Shown in pieces: positions 6,462 to 11,405 of a DNA stretch of 11,405 nucleotides. Location of the stretch: positions 1 to 11,405 of the forward strand of contig WFXV01000022.1 of the NCBI GenBank assembly GCA_015490435.1, written 5' to 3'. The stretch comes from Thermaceae bacterium (GTDB lineage: Bacteria > Deinococcota > Deinococci > Deinococcales > Marinithermaceae). Position 1 is the stretch's first letter. Every line of letters starts with the position of its first letter. The notes below the pieces were generated by a model. The model ran no database searches. It saw only the letters and a list, made by a program, of their open reading frames with translations, and was not told the DNA's origin. The position numbers and the translations under genes are program-made.

Positions 6462-6475
6462 TAGGATGGCCCCGT
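6462..6475 (+). promoter_or_regulatory. Leaderless promoter of purA
   Basis: TAGGAT (6462-6467) matches TANNNT and lies 8 bases before the purA ATG at 6476, with no ribosome binding site in between. A -35 is poor (TTTCCC at 6438, 18-base spacer). The 44-bp gap after pilT contains the palindrome CCGGCCGG (6451-6458) but no U-tract terminator. Confidence 0.5.
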
Positions 6476-7678
<1,203 letters not shown>

Positions 7679-8767
7679 CTACTCGCCGGCGGCGCGTTTG
7701 GCCAGGCGGTAGAAGTACTTGGCCTGGGCGTCCTCGGGGTTGAGCACAAGCGCCCGCTCGTAGGCCTTTGCGGCCTCCTTGAAACGCCCGGCCTCGTAGT
7801 GCACCCGGCCGAGCCACTTCCAGGCCTTGGCGTAGTCGGGATTTTCCCGCACCGCTTCCTCGAAGGCGGCCCGGGCGGCCTCGAGGTCGCCCCGCTCGTA
7901 GGCCGCGACCCCGCGGAAGAAGGCACGGGCGCCCGCGAGGCCGTAGGCCTTCGCCTCGCGGGCGAGCTTCAGGAAGTACTTGGCGTCGGCGGCGCCGGTC
8001 TTCTCGACTACTTCAGCCCAGTAGCGCTCGGCCTCGGCGGGGAGGCCGAGCTCGAGGTAGATCCGCCCCAGCCAGCGCCGGGGCTCGACCCAGTCGGGGG
8101 CGAGGTCGGCGGCCCTTTTGAAGAAGACCAAGGCGGTCTCCTTGTCCCCCCGCTCGTAGGCGGCGTAGCCCTTGTAGAAGGCGGAGACCGCCTCGGGGCC
8201 GAAGGCCGCCATCTTCACGGTCTGCTCGAGGAAGTAGCGGTTCCGGGGACTGGGGTCCAGGGCGACGGCCTTCTCCCAGTAGGGAAGCGCCTTTTTGGGG
8301 AGGCCGAGCTCGAGGTAGATCCGCCCCAGCCAGGCGGCGGCCTCGGCGTCCTCGGGGTCGGCCTCGAGCGCCCGCCGGTACCAGTCGATCGCCGCCTCGA
8401 AGTCACCCCGGGCGTAGGCCAGGTAGCCGAGGTTCCTGTAGACCTCGGCGAGCTCGGCCGGGGTCTGGGCGCCGCCGGCCTTTAGGTAGCGCTGCCAGGC
8501 CTCGGCCGCCCGGATCCACCAGCCGGACTCGGTGTAGACCTCGGCCAAAAACTTCCAGACCTCGGGGGCCTCGGGGTCGAGCCGGGCCGCCTCCTCGCCG
8601 AGCCGGATCGCCTCCCGCCAAAGCGGCAGGTCGGGGTAGGCCCGCTCGTAGGCCGCCTCAGCCTGCGCGCGCACTTCTTCAGCCACCTTCAATCGGGCAG
8701 CCGCCTCGGGTTTCAGGGCAAACGCGAGCCCAAGGAGCAAAAGCGCCCATGCCATCCCTTTCTGCAC
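7679..8767 (-). CDS. Exported TPR-repeat protein with three 86-residue units
   Basis: A 362-residue tetratricopeptide-repeat protein. The N-terminus (M-Q-K-G-M-A-W-A-L-L-L-L-G-L-A-F-A) is a short signal peptide with an A-F-A cleavage site at 15-17 and no lipobox cysteine, so the mature protein is probably periplasmic. After two divergent TPR-like helices, three tandem units of about 86 residues begin with N/Y/F-x-G-x-x-A-Y-x-R-G-D. Each contains two TPRs with W-L-G-R-I-Y-L-E-L-G-L-P (W-L-G-R-V-H-Y-E-A-G-R-F in the last). The final unit is cut to about 79 residues. TPR proteins scaffold protein complexes; the partner here is unknown. The GTG at 8767 is chosen because a GGGGG lies six bases upstream and the signal peptide keeps a positive n-region; an in-frame ATG at 8755 is the alternative. 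It converges on purA and diverges from pheST. Confidence 0.85.
   Translation of the reverse strand: MQKGMAWALLLLGLAFALKPEAAARLKVAEEVRAQAEAAYERAYPDLPLWREAIRLGEEAARLDPEAPEVWKFLAEVYTESGWWIRAAEAWQRYLKAGGAQTPAELAEVYRNLGYLAYARGDFEAAIDWYRRALEADPEDAEAAAWLGRIYLELGLPKKALPYWEKAVALDPSPRNRYFLEQTVKMAAFGPEAVSAFYKGYAAYERGDKETALVFFKRAADLAPDWVEPRRWLGRIYLELGLPAEAERYWAEVVEKTGAADAKYFLKLAREAKAYGLAGARAFFRGVAAYERGDLEAARAAFEEAVRENPDYAKAWKWLGRVHYEAGRFKEAAKAYERALVLNPEDAQAKYFYRLAKRAAGE
8039..8075. repeat. 37-bp direct repeat within the TPR gene, copy 1
   Basis: These 37 bases are identical to 8297-8333, exactly 258 bp (86 codons) away. They encode the W-L-G-R-I-Y-L-E-L-G-L-P segment of the second TPR unit on the minus strand. 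Confidence 0.9.
8297..8333. repeat. 37-bp direct repeat within the TPR gene, copy 2
   Basis: Identical to 8039-8075 at a period of 258 bp. It encodes the same segment of the first TPR unit. DNA identity with no synonymous change suggests a recent unit duplication or ongoing gene conversion. Confidence 0.9.
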
Positions 8768-8773
8768 CGCGCA

Positions 8774-8793
8774 CCCCCTTTAGAAAAAGCCTA
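8774..8793 (-). promoter_or_regulatory. Candidate promoter and RBS of the TPR gene
   Basis: On the minus strand TAGGCT (8793-8788) could be a -10 element, followed by GGGGG (8778-8774) six bases before the GTG at 8767. No good -35 is seen. It lies back to back with the pheST promoter, four bases from that promoter's -35. Confidence 0.35.
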
Positions 8794-8797
8794 GCGC

Positions 8798-8827
8798 TTG
8801 CGCGTGAGAAAGGGCGGAGCGTATAGT
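8798..8827 (+). promoter_or_regulatory. pheST promoter
   Basis: TTGCGC (8798-8803), an 18-base spacer, then TATAGT (8822-8827). The -10 differs from TATAAT at one position and is the best in the window. Transcription would start at about 8834-8838, immediately before or at the ATG of the short leader ORF, giving a leader of roughly 90 bases before pheS. Confidence 0.6.
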
Positions 8828-8837
8828 CGGGGCCAGG

Positions 8838-8861
8838 ATGCGGGGCCTCTTTTTCGGTTAG
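8838..8861 (+). CDS. pheST leader peptide M-R-G-L-F-F-G
   Basis: A seven-codon ORF: ATG at 8838, two consecutive Phe codons TTT-TTC at 8850-8855, and TAG at 8859-8861. It lies between the pheST promoter and two strong hairpins, 64 bases before pheS. Phe codons in a short ORF ahead of the genes for phenylalanyl-tRNA synthetase are the hallmark of ribosome-mediated attenuation, as in the E. coli pheST leader. The predicted transcript start lies 0-4 bases before the ATG, so this ORF would be translated as a leaderless or nearly leaderless message. It is too short to be credible from coding statistics; the support is its position and content. Confidence 0.6.
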   Translation: MRGLFFG

Positions 8862-8864
8862 GGG

Positions 8865-8911
8865 CGCGGGAAGCGCTGGCTTCCCGCGGGGCGGCTTCGG
8901 CCGCCCCCGCG
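8865..8911 (+). promoter_or_regulatory. Tandem overlapping hairpins in the pheST leader (candidate attenuator)
   Basis: Hairpin 1 pairs CGCGGGAAGC (8865-8874) with GCTTCCCGCG (8879-8888): ten perfect pairs around the loop GCTG. Hairpin 2 pairs GGGGCGGC (8888-8895) with GCCGCCCC (8900-8907) around a TTCG tetraloop. Hairpin 2 can be extended by C8885-G8911, G8886-C8910 and C8887-G8909 past a bulged C8908, which uses bases that hairpin 1 also needs. Thus hairpin 1 and the extended hairpin 2 exclude each other. An alternative 7-bp pairing of GCGCGGG (8864-8870) with CCCGCGC (8906-8912) also exists. Only CTTTGG follows hairpin 2, so it is not a textbook U-tract terminator, and control could be of transcription or of access to the GGAGG at 8916-8920. 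Confidence 0.55.
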
Positions 8912-8925
8912 CTTTGGAGGACGCC

Positions 8926-9975
8926 ATGCTCGAGGACTGGCTGATCGAGGTGCGAGCCGCCCCCACCCTGGAGGCGCTGGAGGCCCTCCGGGTCCGGCTT
9001 CTCGGCAAAAAGGGCGAGCTGACCAGGAAACTCAAAGCCCTGAAGGACCTTCCCCCCGAGGCCCGCCGGGAGGAGGGCAAGAAGCTCAACGAGGCGAAGC
9101 ACGTCCTGGAAGCGGCGATCAAGGAGCGGGCCGAGGAGCTGAAAAAGGCCGCCATCGCGGAAAGGCTCCGGGCCGAGGCGGAGGACGTCACCCTGCCCGG
9201 GCTCGGCTTCCCCGCCGGCAACCTCCACGTGCTCACCCAGGTGATGGGGGAGCTCGTGGGCATCTTCGAGCGCATGGGCTACCGGGCGGTGCTCGGGCCG
9301 GAGGTGGAGGAGGAGTTTTACAACTTCGACGCCCTGAACATCCCGCCCCACCACCCGGCCCGGGACATGCACGACACCTTCTGGCTGAAACCTGCGCCCG
9401 GCTTCGAAGCGCGCTTCAAACGCCCGATGCTCCTCCGCACCCACACGAGCCCCATCCAGGTCCGCTATATGGCGAGCCACACCCCGCCCTTCAAGATCGT
9501 GGCCCCGGGCAAGGTCTACCGCCACGAGGCCACCGACGCCACCCACGAGGCGATGTTCCACCAGCTCGAGGGCCTGGTGGTGGGGGACGCGATCACCATG
9601 GCCGACCTGAAAGGCGCCCTCCTCTCGATGGCCCGGGCGCTCTATGGCCCCACCGCGCGGGTCAACTTCCGCCCCAGCTACTTCCCCTTCGTCGAGCCCG
9701 GGGTGGAGTTCGAGGTCTGGTGGGAAAACCCCAAGACCGGCGAGGGCCGCTGGCTCGAGCTCGGCGGGGCGGGCATGGTCCACCCCGCGGTCTTCCGGGC
9801 GGTGGACGACCTCAGGGAGGAAAAGGGCCTACCCCGGCTCTACGAGGGCAAGACCGGGTTCGCCTTCGGGCTCGGCGTCGAGCGGATCGCGATGCTCCGC
9901 TACCAGATCCCCGACATCCGCTACTTCTTCCAAAACCGGCTTCGCTTTCTCGAGCAGTTCCGGGAGGAGGTCTAG
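8926..9975 (+). CDS. pheS: Phenylalanyl-tRNA synthetase alpha subunit
   Basis: The 349-residue catalytic alpha subunit of the alpha2-beta2 class II enzyme that charges tRNA-Phe. Residues 1-85 form the Lys/Glu/Ala-rich N-terminal coiled coil that contacts tRNA. The class II core follows: motif 1 around F-E-R-M-G-Y-R-A-V-L-G-P-E (114-126), M-H-D-T-F-W-L, and L-R-T-H-T-S-P-I-Q (170-178). Motif 2 is V-Y-R-H-E-A-T-D-A-T-H-E (197-208, R199 and E201), then come F-P-F-V-E-P-G (253-259) lining the Phe pocket and motif 3 G-F-A-F-G-L-G-V-E-R (311-320, R320). A313 corresponds to the specificity alanine known as Ala294 in E. coli. Length matches Thermus PheS. The ATG at 8926 is preceded by GGAGG five bases upstream; an in-frame TTG at 8914 would overlap that site and is rejected. 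pheT begins three bases after the stop. Expression is probably controlled by the Phe leader upstream. Confidence 0.97.
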   Translation: MLEDWLIEVRAAPTLEALEALRVRLLGKKGELTRKLKALKDLPPEARREEGKKLNEAKHVLEAAIKERAEELKKAAIAERLRAEAEDVTLPGLGFPAGNLHVLTQVMGELVGIFERMGYRAVLGPEVEEEFYNFDALNIPPHHPARDMHDTFWLKPAPGFEARFKRPMLLRTHTSPIQVRYMASHTPPFKIVAPGKVYRHEATDATHEAMFHQLEGLVVGDAITMADLKGALLSMARALYGPTARVNFRPSYFPFVEPGVEFEVWWENPKTGEGRWLELGGAGMVHPAVFRAVDDLREEKGLPRLYEGKTGFAFGLGVERIAMLRYQIPDIRYFFQNRLRFLEQFREEV

Positions 9976-9978
9976 CCC

Positions 9979-11405
9979 ATGCGCGTGCCCTACAGCTGGC
10001 TCAAAGAACTGCTTCCCGAGGCACCGGGGCCAGAGGAGCTCGAGGCCGTCCTCGCCCGGCTCGGGCTCCCGGTGGAGGAGGTCGAGCATCTCCCCGCGCC
10101 GCTCGCGGGCGTGCGCTTCGCGGTGGTGCAATCGGCCGAACCGATTCCCGGCACCGCGCTTAAAAAACTCGTCCTCGACGCGGGCCGCGAGGTGGTCGTG
10201 GTGAGCGGGGCGGAAAACGCCCGGGCCGGGATTGGGGTCGCCTGGGCCGAGCCCGGCACCGAGCTCCCGGGCGGCCTCGCGATCGGCGTCCGCGAGATCC
10301 AGGGCGTCCGCTCCGAGGGGATGGCCCTCTCCCCCGCCGAGCTCGGGGTCGGGGAGTACGCCGGCGGGCTGCTCGAGCTCCCCGAGGACACCCTGCCCCC
10401 GGGCACCCCGCTTCTCGAGGCCTGGCCGGAGGAGGTCGTGCTCGAGCTCGAGATCACCCCGAACCGCGCCGACGCCCTTTCCATCCTCGGGGTCGCCCGC
10501 GACCTGGCGGCGGCCCTCGCCCTCCAGCTCAAGACCCCGGACCCGAGACCCCCGCTAAAGGACCTCCCCTTCCCCCTCGAGGCAGTCGCGGTCGAGGACG
10601 AAAAGGGCGCGGACCGCTACCTCGCCGCCTACGCCCGCGGGGTACGGGTGGGCCCCTCGCCCCTCTTCGCCCAAAGAAGGCTTTTCGCCGCCGGCATGCG
10701 GCCGATCAACAACGTGGTGGACGCCACCAACTACGCCCTCTTGGAGCTCGGGAACCCGCTCCACGCCTTCGACAAGGCGGCGCTGTTCGAGGGCATCGTC
10801 GTCCGCCGCGCCCGCGCCGGCGAGAAGATCGTCACCCTGGACGACGAGACCCGCACCCTCACCCCGGAGGACCTCCTCATCACCGCCAAGAAGGGCGAGG
10901 CAACCCTCCCCGTCGCCATCGCCGGGGTGATGGGCGGGGAAAACAGCGAGGTCGGCGAAGAAACCACCGAGGTCATCCTCGAGGCCGCCCACTTCGACCC
11001 GGTCTCGATCCGGAAGACCGCCCGCCGCCTCGGCCTCAAGACCGAGGCCAGCTACCGCTTCGAGCGCGGGGTGGACCCGAACCTCCCGCCGCTCGCGGCG
11101 AAGCGCTTCTTGGAACTCGTCGCCGAGTGGGCCGGGGCCGAGGTGAGCGCGAACTGGGTGGACTTGGGCGGCGAAAAACCCCGAAGAGAGGTCCCCTTCC
11201 GCCCCAGCTACGCCAACCGCCTCCTCGGCACCGACTTCCCCGAGGACGCCCAGAAGGACGCCCTTACCCGGCTCGGGATCGTCCTCGAGGGCGAAGCCGA
11301 ACCCTACCGCGCCTACCCCCCGACCTGGCGGGTGGACCTGGCGATCGAGGAGGACCTGGTCGAGGAGGTGGCCCGCATCCTCGGCTACGACCAGATCCCC
11401 GAGAC
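9979..11405 (+). CDS. pheT: Phenylalanyl-tRNA synthetase beta subunit (3' end outside window)
   Basis: The first 475 codons of the beta subunit, open to the right window edge; the Thermus protein is about 785 residues. In order: the N-terminal M-R-V-P-Y-S-W-L-K-E-L (1-11), the OB-fold tRNA-binding domain (about 40-150), L-E-I-T-P-N-R-A-D-A-L-S (157-168), the B3/B4 editing domain (about 205-390) and the B5 domain (about 405-475) with E-E-D-L-V-E-E-V-A-R-I-L-G-Y-D. The T. thermophilus editing-site residues Asn250, His261, Ala314 and Glu334 line up with N251, H262, A315 and E335, one position later, so proofreading of Tyr-tRNA-Phe is probably intact. No frameshift or internal stop is seen. The ATG lies three bases after the pheS stop; GGGAGGAGG at the end of pheS (9962-9970) supplies the ribosome binding site. 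The genes are surely co-transcribed and probably translationally coupled. Confidence 0.96.
   Translation, partial: MRVPYSWLKELLPEAPGPEELEAVLARLGLPVEEVEHLPAPLAGVRFAVVQSAEPIPGTALKKLVLDAGREVVVVSGAENARAGIGVAWAEPGTELPGGLAIGVREIQGVRSEGMALSPAELGVGEYAGGLLELPEDTLPPGTPLLEAWPEEVVLELEITPNRADALSILGVARDLAAALALQLKTPDPRPPLKDLPFPLEAVAVEDEKGADRYLAAYARGVRVGPSPLFAQRRLFAAGMRPINNVVDATNYALLELGNPLHAFDKAALFEGIVVRRARAGEKIVTLDDETRTLTPEDLLITAKKGEATLPVAIAGVMGGENSEVGEETTEVILEAAHFDPVSIRKTARRLGLKTEASYRFERGVDPNLPPLAAKRFLELVAEWAGAEVSANWVDLGGEKPRREVPFRPSYANRLLGTDFPEDAQKDALTRLGIVLEGEAEPYRAYPPTWRVDLAIEEDLVEEVARILGYDQIPE

Noticed and set aside
6432..6475. Terminator or regulatory hairpin between pilT and purA
   Set aside because: Only the short palindrome CCGGCCGG is present, with no loop and no T run; it is expected by chance at this GC content.
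8888..8915. Textbook Rho-independent terminator before pheS
   Set aside because: The stem is strong, but only three T residues follow, then GGAGG. I keep it as an attenuator candidate with an open mechanism, not as a terminator call.
8834..8925. T-box riboswitch controlling pheST
   Set aside because: The leader is only about 90 bases, and I see neither the conserved T-box sequence nor a specifier-loop-sized stem I.
8914..8925. TTG at 8914 as the pheS start
   Set aside because: It overlaps the GGAGG ribosome binding site; the ATG at 8926 has ideal spacing and matches the usual PheS length.

Overview
The window looks like chromosome from the Thermales (Deinococcus-Thermus group: Thermus, Oceanithermus, Marinithermus or a near relative). 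The coding sequence is very GC-rich with almost only G or C at third codon positions. The pilus motor PilF has three N-terminal GSPII/MshEN modules, as in Thermus. Several genes start directly behind a TANNNT -10 element with no room for a ribosome binding site, which is the leaderless style common in this phylum. The exact genus cannot be fixed from the sequence alone.

Layout: (1) 1-342, the right end of an IS481-type insertion sequence, inserted at a CTAG site that forms the stop codon of a small hypothetical gene read from the opposite strand (338-601). (2) An 18-bp divergent promoter gap with overlapping symmetric -10 elements drives that small gene leftward and a rightward set: a crotonase-family enoyl-CoA hydratase/isomerase, PgeF/YfiH (peptidoglycan editing, laccase domain), a YqeG-type HAD phosphatase, the type IV pilus and DNA-uptake extension ATPase PilF, and a PilT retraction ATPase (620-6431). 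pgeF has its own leaderless-looking promoter inside the end of the crotonase gene, and pilF may have one inside the end of yqeG. (3) purA (adenylosuccinate synthetase, 6476-7678) has its own leaderless promoter and converges, with no intergenic base, on an exported TPR protein gene on the minus strand (7679-8767). (4) A divergent promoter region (about 8768-8925) separates the TPR gene from pheS and pheT (both subunits of phenylalanyl-tRNA synthetase). pheT runs off the right edge of the window without a stop codon.

The most notable item is the pheST leader. A sigma70-type promoter is followed a few bases later by a seven-codon ORF, M-R-G-L-F-F-G-stop, with two adjacent Phe codons. Immediately after it come two strong, mutually overlapping hairpins and then the pheS ribosome binding site. 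This is the expected architecture of ribosome-mediated attenuation by phenylalanine supply, here starting from a nearly leaderless peptide ORF.

Most of the window is ordinary, dense chromosomal coding sequence. No stretch over 300 bases lacks a gene. I see no tRNA, rRNA, CRISPR array or convincing U-tract terminator.
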